From Megaleporinus macrocephalus (Eukaryota; Chordata; Actinopteri; Characiformes; Anostomidae): a stretch of 64,000 nucleotides of DNA. Numbering within the stretch: position 1 is the stretch's first letter; the number at the start of each line of letters is the position of its first letter. The notes below the pieces were generated by a model that saw nothing but the letters and a program-made list of their open reading frames with translations, searched no databases and had not been told where the DNA came from. Location of the stretch: contig CM038705.1 of the NCBI GenBank assembly GCA_021613375.1, positions 6,715,604-6,779,603 on the forward strand. The letters are read 5' to 3'. This document shows positions 10,412-22,640 of the stretch, piece after piece. The translations under genes and the position numbers were made by a program.

Positions 10412-13400
10412 GTTCAGTAGAAGTTCAGTAGATTGGCATGCACTTTTCCATCCTATTCATTCACTAATAAATTTATTAAAAAACTTGTTATCCGGAATCC
10501 GTGCATCCAATCAAAAAGCAATAAAAGCCCGAATCACATGGCGAACCACATGCCTATGTGCCATATGAGGACAAAATGTGGACTGACGAGTGGCTTCGTT
10601 ATGGTCAGACGTAGAACTTGTGTCATCACAAGTAAAACTTGTACATTAGAACTTCCTCTGCTCAGCGCACGGCGGTGTTGCCACAGCAGGAAGCAGCAAC
10701 CACCGCTATGCCATATTCATGAGACAGCATCAGGGCTTTTAAAGCCCTCTCCGGGGTTCTAGGCTGACACACTGGCTCTTGCACGCACACACACACCAAG
10801 TCATGTCTTCTTTCCAATTTATTTATATTGTACAAAGGAGCCAGCAGGACTGAGGAGTACACGTTTCTGAAGAATTGTTAGGCCCGAAAGGAATTCTGAC
10901 TAATCCGTACACACCGCATCAGACTTCAAGGCCAGAGACGTTATAAATGAAGATCTTGGGATGCTGTTTAAGCCCCGCCCCTTAATTAGCTGATCCAATC
11001 GACTTTGCTTGTAGCAAGCAGAATAAAAGCCCACAGTGGACAGAGGGAGTTGGTTTTCAGGCTTTTAGGTCTTTCCCCATTGAAACAGACAGAGGCCTGG
11101 TCTCAAATGAGTGGACATGGCTGCTTAGCAGAGTGGAGATCAAGTGGACCAACATTCCTATAAGGACTTCAGGACGTTGTGAGCAGAATTCCATTCTTTT
11201 TCAATGGAATTTTCCACAACTGTACTTGGAAGCATCAATATCCTTGCACGAAGGCAATGCTCCTTGGACTGTGTTGACCCCTTCATATAGCAGGGGTGAG
11301 TTGCTAACTCTATTGGTACAGGTGGTAGGTTAAGATAGAAGGCCTTTCCAAAGCTGGAGCAAAACTATGACCAAGTTCATGTTATTTTTACTTCACCTGA
11401 GGTTTTCTGGTGGTCTTGGAGATCTGATCTCCACCAATCCCACCACACGGATAAGGAAAAGCCTGGCAAATCAAATTACACTCAACAAAGGCTTGCATGA
11501 GTGGGTCAAAACCTGCTTCTATTCCAAGGGCATTTCAAGTCACCAGGTTTCAGTCCAGGGAAACAAGTTGAAATCACTGCTTCTGGTAATGAACGATGCG
11601 ATGGGATGGGATCGGACTGAAAATAGCCGGAGTATTCCTTTGAATAGCCTAAAACAACCACAGATGGTGTCACGGTACAGGCCCACAGTGCACTCCTTCC
11701 AGAGCCCTGTGTAATAACCGCCAGTCGAGAGAAACGGACGGGAAGAGATGCCGCATTCCCGGACCCTGAGGGGTGCCAAACTCAATCAGCGAGCCCTGTG
11801 GATGGCATTCCGGAGTAGCGGCTTGTGTTAAAACCCCATCAAGTGCTGTTGGTGTTTACTGCTATTTGGCTTCTTGTTAAATAGGCCGGACTCCTCCTCG
11901 TTTTCCTCGCGATTAGGCAGGATCTGCTCCAACAGTCTGGCAAAGTCGAGCGCTCCACATCAATCTGGCAACCACACACCACTTTGCAGACATGTTGGCT
12001 GGTTACCCTGCGGTCACACACTGTGGAAGCCGTGTGTTTTCGTAGTTGGGAGCTAAAACACATTTAACAGGATTACGTATTTAAAGCCCAGAAACTGGTT
12101 AGTAATTCACAAGGAGGCCACTGGTGGGTCACAGTTAGAGTAGAAATGACAAAGGTCAGTGGTCACCGGTGACTTGAAATGAAGCCAGTTGGTACAGAAG
12201 GAAACCCTCAGGGAAGGTCTAACCATTACTGATCATTAAAAGAGTCAATATAATTATAAGTAAAATAATAATAATTGCATTGGTAGGTTCTGGTTGGATT
12301 CCAAAAAATTTCAATTTTGAAATGCCTAATTAAAAAATTGTATGGTCCAGTCTATATCTACATAGATAGTGCTGAGCAAGCTCTCCTGAAGGCCAGGCGC
12401 TGAACTGAAGACCTTACAAGTTAGTTTATCTACCAATATAAGGCTTCAAACCATCATGTTTTGAGCTCCAGTGGACCAATTTCATGGTCACTCTAGACCT
12501 TCTATATGTTCCAGACTCTGACCGAATATGAGCCATGGTGTGACCAGGACCAGGTGTTGGTTAGGAATGGACAACAGCAGTCAGGTTTATGGAGTTCCAT
12601 AAAATAATTGCTTTAAATATCCCACCACCAGCTTAGCATCAACATAATATTAGACATCTCATAGCAGGAGTTAGCATTATAAATTATTATTATTTGTATT
12701 TCTGTTTTTTTGACTGACCATGGCGGCCTGTCCTGCCCAATGAATAGGCTCCAGCACCCTACCGAGCCCAAGCCCAGCGACCCAGACGGATAAACAGCTC
12801 ATGTAATGAATGAATAAATGAAAGAAGGTGTTTTTTTAACGTTCGTTGGCATCTGTGATGGACTGGTGGCCTGTTCAGTGTGTTTCCTGCCTTCTGCCCA
12901 ATGGGCACTGGGATAGGTGCATCACTCAATATAGAAAGAATGTAAAATATATAACTTTAAAACTGGAAACTTTAGTCCAGCTATAAGTGGCATGCAACAG
13001 AAACATTAATCCGATGGTGCACTGAAGTATATTTCTTAACCATGACCTTGAAAAACTGGAAGCTGCTATGAAACTTGTTTTAAAAAATAAATAAATAAAT
13101 AAAAATGAGGAAACAGCTTTATTCATTGTATGATAAACTGAACGAAGTGCCTGCTGTTCCTCATTTTCAGACCAAAAATATAGTTTTCAAAATTCAGGAA
13201 CTCCTGCGGTGGAAAAGAAAACTTCCCCCATAAGCAAATTCCTCACCTACGCAGAGATTTTCAAGCCACTTCCATGATTAAATGCAAATCCTCCTTTACT
13301 GTAATGACTCAATTCAAATGAAAGGCAAATGAGAATCCAGATAAAGACAGATTGAGAACTGATCTGCTGCTGCTACATGATACTTCGTGCGCTCATGTCT

Positions 13401-14035
13401 AGCCATCCATCCATCTCCCAACTTTTTTTAATTTTTTTAAATATTTACAAGGAAAAACCAAAGCCAAACTTGAGGGAGAAAAGGGAGACACCCCTGCCCT
13501 TCACCCTCATTTCACCCCGCTCTGAAACACTTTGGTCGGCTGCCCGGCACCACTAGAGAAATGATTAAAATATGAGCGCGAGTTAAATGGCCATGTCATC
13601 TCCATGAATCTCTGAAGCTGTAAAAGCATCCGGAGATCTGACATCTGCTGAACAAGGAGGAGAGAAAAAGGAGGCGGGGGTGGAGGGCAGAGCGAGGAAT
13701 GGATGATGGAGGAGGAAATGCTCGTCCTTTCGGCAATTTCTTCCTCGTTTTAGCGCCGTACTCCAAAAATTGAGAGGATGAAGGATTATGTTTATGACCG
13801 TCCCAAGAAGGCGGATGATTTATGAGAATTTCCTCCGCCGTTCACCTCCACGAGCTCGATAAAGCAGAGGCAGCGGAGAATAGTGACGCTTAGTAAAGTA
13901 TAAGTTGGCCTCCAAAGTACAGAGAGCCATCAGGCAGTGAGCGAGAACAAACTCCATTAGTTCTCAACTGATCTTATTTCAGTCCCGCCTGCAAACCTGT
14001 TGCCATTAATCCTCATTAAGCCTAACAATAAATTA
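10412..14035. other. Unrecognised stretch, presumed intron 1 of the minus-strand gene
   Basis: No reading frame here resembles a known protein, and the open frames are short and overlap on both strands. The part at about 12,700-12,930 (castaways such as 'gcctgt.cctgcccaatg', 'ggctccagcacccta', 'gataaacagctcatgtaatgaatg') looks like a common fish interspersed repeat of HE1/LINE-tail type. If the first exon at 22,221-22,287 is real, this stretch is probably its first intron or lies downstream of that gene. Confidence 0.4.
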
Positions 14036-14040
14036 TACAC

Positions 14041-14042
14041 AT

Positions 14043-14112
<70 letters not shown>
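14041..14112. repeat. (TA)n/(CA)n microsatellite
   Basis: An uninterrupted run of TA dinucleotides at about 14,050-14,100, bordered by CA repeats on both sides. Confidence 0.95.
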
Positions 14113-14113
<1 letters not shown>

Positions 14114-14129
14114 GGTTTCTTAACTAATA

Positions 14130-15372
14130 GCAGAAAACTCTAACATGTAGCACAGCTGAACGGAAATTTGCTTAATATAAGTCTATAAGTTCTAATATCT
14201 ACCAAAATTACAATAAACACAAAGTAAAACTTTAGTCATGTCAATAAAGTCAATTAAGTTTCACTAACAGCAGCTACTAGTGAAGGCTATGACGTTAACT
14301 TGGCTGGCAACATTAAAACAGCTAGCTAGCAGCAATGTTTTTATAGCTACTGTGGCTAAACTGGACCAGTCTTCTAGATAATTCCTCAAAATAAAGAGAA
14401 ATTGCAACATAATACTGAACATTTTGTCAAAATGCATTTATTTACTGCTAAGCTAAGCAGTTTAAGCTGTATAATGTTGCTAGCTTGCTGACACAACATT
14501 GTAGCCTATATGACTAACTAATGTAGCGTAGCTAAACGGAAATTGGCTTAAAATAATTACAGTAAAAAACAGAAAGAATGACTCTAGCCATATCAATAGA
14601 ACTTTTTAATAAAATAGAGCTAAAGCTACTGGTAGAAGCTAATGACTTGAACTTAAATGCTTTTAAATGCTGTGTTTTTGTGGCTAAGTTGGACTACATT
14701 TCCAGACAATTACTCTTAAAATAACAAGAAATTGCAACACATAGCACACAACATTTTGGCAAAACACATGTATTTACTGATAAGCTAAGCAGCTTCAGCT
14801 GTTGCAATGCCACTGACTAGCTGATTGTAGCCTTGTCAATAAAGTTAAGTTTAATCAACTACAGTCATGCTACAGCTACTGGTGTTGGCTTTGACGGTAA
14901 CTTAGCATCATTAAAACCGTTAAATGTTGGGTTTGTGTAGCTACTGGGGCTAAGTTGAACTAGTTTTCCAGAAAATTCCCACACAAACTATTTTAAAATG
15001 CATTTTGTGACTGATAAGCTAAGCAGTTCAAGCTGATTTAATGTTGACTAGTTACTGTAGCATGTCTCAAGAAATTTGTTGACATTTTCCTTATTGTATT
15101 TTTTACATATATCAAAATTACAGTCTAATATATATATACATATAGTGATTTAAGCCATGCCAGTAAAGTCGAGGTACACTAACTAGCTAGTGGTGTAAGC
15201 TATGACGTTAGCTAACATAATTAAAACAGCAAGCTGTAGCATGTCTGAAGGGATTTGTTGACATTTTTCTTATTGTATTTTTACATATCAAAATTACAGT
15301 GTTATATATATTTTTACATATATCAAATTTACAGTCTAAAATAAACGTATATATATATATATATATTATATA

Positions 15373-15403
<31 letters not shown>

Positions 15404-15405
15404 GC

Positions 15406-15436
<31 letters not shown>

Positions 15437-15447
15437 TATATATTATA

Positions 15448-15483
<36 letters not shown>

Positions 15484-15990
15484 TAAAGCCATGTCAGTAA
15501 AGTCGAGGTACACTAGCTAGTGGTGTAAGCTATGTCGTTAGCTAACATAAAACAACAAGCTAGCAGTTACATTAAACAGCTGGCTAGCAATGTTGACTTT
15601 AGCAGTACACAAATGTGTTTGTGTAGCTACTCTGGCTAAGTTTAACTAGTTTTCCAGAAAATTCCCACACAAACTTTTTTAGTCAAGCTGTTTTGATCTT
15701 GACTAGCTACTGTAGCATGTCTGAAGGGATTTGTTGACATTTTCGTTATAGTATTTTTAACTGTGGCCAAGTTGGACTGGCTTTGCCATTTAAAATAACT
15801 AGAACATATAACACAAGACATTTTGCCAAAATACTTTTATTCACTGATATGCTAAACAGCTTCAGCTGTTCTAATGCTGCTAGCAAGCTGTAGCATAGCT
15901 TTAGAGGATTTGCTAGGATTTGCTGAGCTTTGCCATATACTATATATTCCAACATTACGGTAAAAACAAAAAAAGCGTACAACATGCTGA
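14130..15990. repeat. Degenerate long-period tandem repeat
   Basis: The phrase 'ctgataagctaagcagyttcagctg..taatg' recurs at about 14,445, 14,778, 15,011 and 15,845. The phrase 'gtagcatgtctgaagggatttgttgacattttyyttat' recurs at 15,057, 15,236 and 15,712, and 'actagytagtggtgtaagctatgacgttagctaacat' at 15,181 and 15,511. The copies are badly decayed and unequal in length (roughly 200-350 bp). The region is rich in GCTAGC and CTAGCT words, interrupted by a (TA)n/(GA)n tract at 15,343-15,481, and without coding potential. Confidence 0.65.
15343..15481. repeat. (TA)n followed by (GA)n microsatellite
   Basis: Broken TA runs with internal inversions (ataatatata) end in a pure GA run at about 15,459-15,482. 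Confidence 0.93.
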
Positions 15991-16139
15991 TTCACATCTT
16001 TAAAGGTCTATTTATCTGCTGCCATGCCAGTGCGACACGGTTACGCCAAGTAGGCTGTAAAGTTAAAAGCTCATCAATCAGCTGTGGACCCTTATTATTA
16101 CAAATCTTGACCAAAAGAGAGCCCCCTAATCAATACTAA

Positions 16140-17554
16140 ATAAATATAGTATGAATTAAAGACCGCGCTCTAGTTTTTTTGTGCTTTTCTTGGCAAAAAC
16201 ACTACAATCCCTCATTAGGCCGAGTGGGAATTTCGCCAGCGTTCTTTAAAGCTCATCCATTGACAAATTCACGCGCTTGTGGGAAGAGCACAGATAGGTC
16301 AGCTGCAAGGTCAGCCTTCGACGTGAGCAGGGTTCGTTCCCGCTCCTGCGAGGAAGAGAAAAAAAAAAAAGAAAAAGAAAAGAAAAAAAAAAAAAAACAG
16401 CTGAACAGCCCGTTAAAAGCTTGTACTCTAGCATTACTGAGTGCATTCCTGTATTTCTTTTCAATAAACCTGTTCTCTCGTTCCTCCCTCCCTCGCTCCC
16501 TTCCTCCCTTCCTCGTCCTCTGGCTCAGACTCTAATAAACAGTGCGGCCTTGAGGTCTGGCCCATGGGCTGGTGTGGCGGGGGGGTGTGTGTGGATCAGG
16601 CAGTGGCTAGTTATGTGGGGGGTTGGGTGGCGATTTTGAATACACCAATGACAAACATCCCTCAAACAAAAGCAAGCAGGTCATGAGAATGAGGGGTGGA
16701 GGGAGAGGGAGGGGAGGCGCAATGGAAGACTGTTGTTTTTAGGACAGCTTCATACCCCTGTAGTTACAAGGCCTGATTTATAACACGCTGAGTGCCTGCT
16801 TGTATTTAGCCCATTGCGAGGACCAAAGCTCTTCAGGATTACGGGAAAACATGGGCGCTTCGCAGAAGCGATGACCTTTCGCTGGGACTTACGAGTGCGC
16901 GGCAAACGCACGCATCTGGACACACAAAATAACTCATGTGAGCACTTCATACAATATAGACACTGAAGCTAAAACACAGATTAGATTTTTTTTTTTACCA
17001 AAGCAAACGCCAACACGGTAGACGTCAACTTGCAGGATGTCGGACCTACTATAGATGGTTAAACAGATCTGAAATAAAGTTCCTGCCAGAAAATAAAAGC
17101 TTAAGTGGCGAAAGCTGGCCTATTGCTTGCTGCCGTGTGGTCATTCTGATGCTTCTTCTCTATAGTTTAATGAAAAAGTGAAGCTGATTTAGGCAACATG
17201 TGAAAAACAACCATAAACCACACAGTCGGCCACCATATTTAAAGAAAATAAGCTCTGCACGCTCAAAAAAAGCTAACTTATTATGCAATCTTAAGATTCG
17301 CAATTTAAAAAAAGCTGAATATGTGTGGACGGGGTCTTAAAGACCCACTGAGACGACGGTCAGACGAAGAAACAGCAATACCTATGTAAACAGAAGTACT
17401 CACAAGTATAGCAATACTAACTTTGTGAGCACGCTTGTTATAAAGTCTGGCATCCATGATGCGCAACCAGCAGAGCGGCCATCCAACACACACTCCACCC
17501 ACCTGTTTACACTCCACCTCCACATGCACTCCAGGCTGGATGTTGCGTGCAAGG

Positions 17555-17585
<31 letters not shown>

Positions 17586-18288
17586 TGTGCACGTTACTTA
17601 TTTTCACAGCACTAAATGAGGTCAATCTGCTCCCCCCTTTGCCCTCCCGGCAGTGTCCCAACCCCCACCTCTCTCTTACTCACTCATTTCTTTCTTTCTA
17701 TCTCACACACACACACACACACATGCAGCACTTGATGCATTCACACAGAGAAACGTTACTACAGTAGCCCGCCTTGGCTTTCAACTTATTAAAGAAAAAC
17801 CCTCCACGTCTCCATGGTAACTGGCACAAGCCTTTATGACCTCCGAGTCACATGATCTGCGCTCACAGCACGCTCGACTCTTAAATCTGAAATGTTTCGA
17901 AAGATTTCCGAAAGAAAAAATAAACGGTTCTCTGTTTGATTGCACAGTTGGGTCACACCCGTTTCAAAAGCTGTCAGAAACGAAACAGGGACTTTTCTGC
18001 TTTATCAGATCTTCAGAGTGGCTGGATGGTGAGTGCATGACTATAACGAAACTTCACAGCTAATGGGAACCATAACAATCTCCCACACAGAAAGTTATTA
18101 AATGCAATGTTTATGAATGCAGCCGGATGCTGGTGTAGGGCTGGGCGATATCATCAATGTTGTATCGCAATACTTTAAGATGATACCCAATACTTATGAC
18201 CATGTTTTTGTTTTTAGATTTAATAAGTTGGAACAAACAAAAAAGAAGCTGCAGTGTCACATATACACAATACTATACTACAACTACC

Positions 18289-18327
<39 letters not shown>

Positions 18328-20420
18328 AAAACTTCATCCTAAAAGACACAATTAGACAGTGTTATTATGCTGAGAGTAACGTTTTGGGACAAACACGATA
18401 ACAAGATATCAACCTAGGGTAGACACGGAAAATTAATTTTTTAATATTTTCATGGAAACATGATGGTAGAGGCAAAATTCCCATCACCAGAGAGAAAGAT
18501 ATCCAAGCAGGTAAGTTTACACATCAATTAAGACTTGGCCGATATGGCAAAATAATGTTTTTCGCGATACATGAAGCCTCAATATTTATTTTTTTGACAT
18601 CTAATAAGTTGAAGTATTACCACATCTTAAAAAAAACACTACCAATGGAGCAAATTCCTTGTTATAAAGTGGGCTTCCCAATTTTACTTTTGGGCTCTAC
18701 TCTAATTTTACATACTACAGTTTTCCTCATGCTGTACAGGTCTTCACCTTCTGTATAATCCACTCTGTTAGAGCTCCGGTGCTTTTAAACCCTGCATCCC
18801 AATGAGTCCATTGAGCTCTGACTGGTTTAGCTGGCCTGGCTCTGTTTTAAATGGTCAACTGCCAGAGCAGCATCCTCCTACAAGTTCCGCCCACCACACT
18901 GCTGCGTCTGTTCTTACAATGGGGTCAGTCCAATCTTGAAAGAACCTGTCGGTAGAACCGATCCACCAAGCTAGACTGGAGCAGCATGTTTCAGAATGAA
19001 TTCCAAGAGAATTACAGAGAATTCCAATGAGGCGTTTGAGGGAGATGACAAAAGCGAGTTCTGTGGAAGAGAGTTTCTCCCTCGGGCGTGTACTTTGGGC
19101 TTTATAGCTTTGCAGAATGTTTACATGCACAAAAAAAGCTAAAACACCCCAAAGGAAAAACTGGAAAAGCTTAACAGGACCCCATTAACAACCAACGGAT
19201 CTCAATAACAATACATATTGTCATGCTGCCCAGCCATTCAAGCCACTGGGAATGACCATTCACAACTCAACAATGCTCAACTTTTTTATAAAAAAAAAAG
19301 AAATATGTGACATTCTTCTTTAAAAGCACTCTGACCCTCCTGAAAATCTGTCGTCTTGATGTTTGCAGAAGCAAAAAGCTCCCAGGGCGCCGAGCTAAAC
19401 GGATGAAGAGAGGAAGCAAACAACAGGGGCCCTTTTTTCCGTGAGGCGAACAAACCTTTTTTTTTTTTCCCCCCTCTTACCGCCGCAGCTTCGTTCATAA
19501 ATAAAACAAATCCTTTGTCTCCTTATTCCAGTTTCCCCCTCCCTCCGCGAAGTGCGGCTGACGTACTGTGAAACACGCTCGGGCAGAAAAAGGTCCACTC
19601 CATGAATAAGTCAAAGGACCAAATTGCGTTTCTGGAGCGGCGAAGAACGACGGCGGCCTTTTACTTTGCAGGAACGAAAAAAGAAAGAAAAAAGAAAACT
19701 TTTCCCACCATGTCACTTCGATTTGCACAGTGATTCCCCTGAGACCAGGCGACACAAAGATGAAGATGTGTCTGAAACCTCCCCTCCCACCCTCACCACC
19801 CTCCTCCAACCCTTCACTGCCCTAGTGGATGAGAATCCACCAGGTGGTGGATCTCATTCACCAACACGACACCAGGTGAATACACCTACTGAAAAATTTA
19901 CCAGGCAAGGTAACCCGAGTCATCAGTTAGCCTTTGTAGGCACCAGGGAGGACGCCAAAGGCAAAACATTGTAAGAAAAGATGAAATAAAGCAAACTTAA
20001 GCTAACGTTCTGAAGGCCTGAAGGCCTAGATGAGCCATGGAACCATCCATCATGAAGTGGGGAATCCAAGCATTGCTCTAAATAGGACATTATAGCCCCC
20101 TGTTCTAAAAATATGTATGCTAGCTGAAGTCGTCCTGCACCAAGACAGAAAATAGGCACTGGTGAACTTCTCAAAACAACTTTCAGACGTTTGGTCACTT
20201 GGAATGCTGCTGTGGAACCAAACTCCTTACAGCATTACCAAGAACTGTCAAATCCACACCATCCAAAACGTGTCCTCACACTGCAACAAACCAAATTATG
20301 ATTCAGATTGATGCAGACAGAGACCACCTCCATGACCCAAGGCACCTTTTACACTTGCTATTTTGGTTCAGACTAAACTGAAAAAGTGTGAAGGTTCAGA
20401 CTAAACAAGGTAGATGTGAA
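16140..20420. other. Non-coding stretch with simple repeats
   Basis: No gene recognised. It holds poly-A/GAAAA tracts (16,350-16,400), (GT)n at about 17,563-17,589, (CA)n at about 17,704-17,724 and (AAT)n at about 18,290-18,318. A decayed transposon fragment with a TAGGGCTGGGCGATATC end lies at about 18,136-18,415. Overlapping frames on both strands near 19,300-19,970 show no recognisable domain. Confidence 0.5.
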
Positions 20421-20429
20421 AGCATCCTT

Positions 20430-20590
20430 AGATTTTCTCCCTGTTGGAAAAAACAGCACATACTTCATGCTGGTCCATGATTTGCTGGGCACCCCAGCAT
20501 TGTCATGCTGGTTGACCAGCATACCAGTATTCAACACACAACAGAAGCCAGTTCTGCTGGTTTTTCTAGCTGGATTTACGGTGGTGGTGA
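20430..20590. repeat. Fish 'TGCTGGT / ACCAGCA' interspersed repeat
   Basis: Contains 'atgctggtccatgatttgctggg', 'catgctggttgaccagcataccag' and 'ttctgctggtttttctagctgg', a set of direct and inverted TGCTGGT words typical of a very abundant fish repeat. Non-coding. Confidence 0.5.
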
Positions 20591-20644
20591 ACGTAAGCAG
20601 GGGTCACCATGTCTACAGCGCAAATATAGCCATTTTATTCGCTA

Positions 20645-21008
20645 CATACTGCCAAGAACCTGGCAATGTGATACACCATGATGCAGGAGTTATGATTCAA
20701 CACATAGTAATTTTTCTTATCTAATTTTAGGAAAACTGTCATGGCATAAAAATCTCACCACCTTAAGCATAGGTTTGCTAACGCTCATTTTAGCCCTTAT
20801 GCTACTTGATTATGTTGGAGCTGAAGAGTTTAATCCCCTTAGATAGCTTACAACACTGCAATCCAGTGATCAGGGGTTTAAACACAAGCTCTGTCTGCCC
20901 CCAAACTTTACTTGTAATCAATTATTTAAAAATCAACAGTGTTTTTGAGAACCGAAACAGAACCACAAAACATAATATTGCAATATTTGACACTTTTATT
21001 ACACACTA
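20645..21008 (+). mobile_element. Old, diverged hAT-like miniature transposon, copy D
   Basis: Keeps the order of landmarks of the 8,126 element: 'gccaagaacctggcaatgtgata', then 'aggtttgctaacgctca', 'atgttggagctgaagag', 'ttacaacactgcaatccagtgatcaggggtttaaacaca', 'aacagtgtttttgagaacc', 'cataatattgcaatatttgacacttttattacac'. Identity is clearly lower than among the other copies, so it is an older insertion. Confidence 0.6.
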
Positions 21009-22025
21009 CTGCAAAACCCAGTGAATGTACACCTGTCTCTTTATATAAGCAATGTTGATGGTGGTCATAAATCTGACAATCTTCTTTGAGGACTACTTTG
21101 CCTCACAACACCCTTCCGCCATGGATAGAATGAAATAAATTGCTTGAAATACATTTTAAGCCACATTTTCTTTCCACAAAACTATCATAAAACAAGGTTT
21201 CAGACATTATTACGATTATCTCATGTAATAACTTTCCGTAGGGGAGCTTTTAACGGTGGACGCCTGGTTTCATTCACCACCACTGTGAGCAGTTCTGATT
21301 CGGTACGAATCACTCGAATCGAAACACTCGGAACGAATCGCAGGCAAAAAGAAGAAAAAAAATGGCTAAAAATCCCCAAAAAACGGGCGGAATTAGTTTC
21401 TAACGCGTCTAACAGATCGATACATGTATCGATACTTTAGAAACTTGAGGTTAAGTCAGTTATTCGGCTCGATTTGTCAGTTTTTAAGCATAAGCTACTA
21501 AGCGTAGTGTTCTGACTAAAACACTGAGGCGAGCACGCGCGTCAAATTCAAATAGAAACGGCAAAAACGGTAAAAAACGGTCGACACCCTGTTGCTCTCC
21601 GCACCTACGCGGTTCGCCTCGGTTAAATTCATGTGCCTGAAGTGGAAAAACACGAAGTAAGGGAAGGAAAAACGAAGGATATGAATGACAAAAGGATGTG
21701 TGAACGGTAAGCGAAGTGTTTTCCTCCTCAACTCTCCATTTCAAAGAAGCCGTGGTATCGTTACACCTGCCAACACCTTCAGGAAAAATACCTTGCCTGG
21801 GCCACACCTCAGGCTGGGGAAAATGGCGAAAGACCGAAACCGAGCAGGTCAAACCGAGAGCGAGTGTCCAAAACAAGCACGGAAAAGACGATTCAAACAA
21901 CTTCCTCGTCCAGCTAACTTCTCTAAGCCCGCCGAGTGAACGTTACAAGACAACCGGGCACGGGCGCTAACAAACTTAGCTGAGTTGCTCGCTTGCCTAG
22001 TCTCCGGCGTCTTGTTCGTATTTTC

Positions 22026-22096
22026 CCGTTCCACCTTAAACGGTGCAGCAGTTACGTTCTAGCGCCCGAGCTGCTGCGCCATTTAAGGTGGAACGG
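22026..22096. repeat. Long near-perfect palindrome
   Basis: The arms 22,026-22,051 (CCGTTCCACCTTAAACGGTG + CAGCAG) and 22,071-22,096 (CTGCTGCGCCATTTAAGGTG + GAACGG) are inverted copies with 2 mismatches in 26, separated by a 19-bp loop. It lies about 120-190 bp inside the first intron of the minus-strand gene. It may be a palindromic miniature transposon or a structured element in the primary transcript. Confidence 0.85.
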
Positions 22097-22220
22097 AGGG
22101 TGAAATATCGAAACAGACTGACTTCAGCTTGTCAGCTGACCCCAACGCTTTAGAGTTCACCCTAAAAATTTTTTTTGACCCTAACGAAAAAGACTTCTCA
22201 TGAATAAATGACGCTCCTAC

Positions 22221-22287
22221 CTTGAACGAGAAAAACGAACACGAAGACGACGAGCCCCGTGGAGCCGAGAGGAGAATCCCACAGCAT
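22221..22287 (-). CDS. First coding exon (signal peptide) of an unidentified secreted or membrane protein
   Basis: Reading the minus strand, an ATG at 22,287-22,285 opens 22 codons plus one base and ends at a consensus donor (CAAG|GTAGGAGC), giving phase 1. The peptide MLWDSPLGSTGLVVFVFVFL + VQ has a short N-terminal stretch and a strong hydrophobic core, a signal peptide. Phase-1 signal exons are standard for secreted and cell-surface proteins, including Ig-superfamily members. The exon sits in the only strongly CpG-rich part of the region. The next exon should lie at lower coordinates, but no conserved domain appears there, so intron 1 is probably longer than 20 kb. I cannot name the gene. 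It points away from the receptor gene on the + strand. Confidence 0.6.
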
Positions 22288-22640
22288 GTTGTCTGTCGCT
22301 TAGTCCGGGTACTGACTCAGAGAAAGCCTGAATTGTACGCGCTGTAGTTCAGGTCAAGCTCTCTTCTCTTAATAAACAGGTGTCCGGCAAAGCGCCTCCA
22401 ACGTTAGATCCTCTTCTTGATGAAGCGCTGTTGACTTCTCCGCGTCCTTGTTGGCTCCCAGTCTCAAGACGCACAGCACAGTCTTTTCCTCCTCTTAGGG
22501 TCGTAGACTAACGCACAGCCTCACTCCCCTTCGCCGCGTGTGGAACTACTAACTGATCCCTGGACCGAAACTCACACACACACACACGCACTGGCCGTGA
22601 TGTCACGTCAACGTCACGCCCAGAAAATCACCGAACATAC
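22288..22640 (-). promoter_or_regulatory. Probable CpG-rich promoter and 5' UTR of the minus-strand gene
   Basis: Immediately upstream of the minus-strand ATG, the sequence is GC-rich and CpG-dense (cgctgttgacttctccgcgtccttg, ttcgccgcgtg). The stretch 'gtgatgtcacgtcaacgtcacgcc' at about 22,597-22,620 holds several TGACGT/ACGTCA-like half-sites of the CREB/ATF type. No TATA box is evident. The transcription start is not defined by the sequence; promoter status is inference. Confidence 0.45.
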
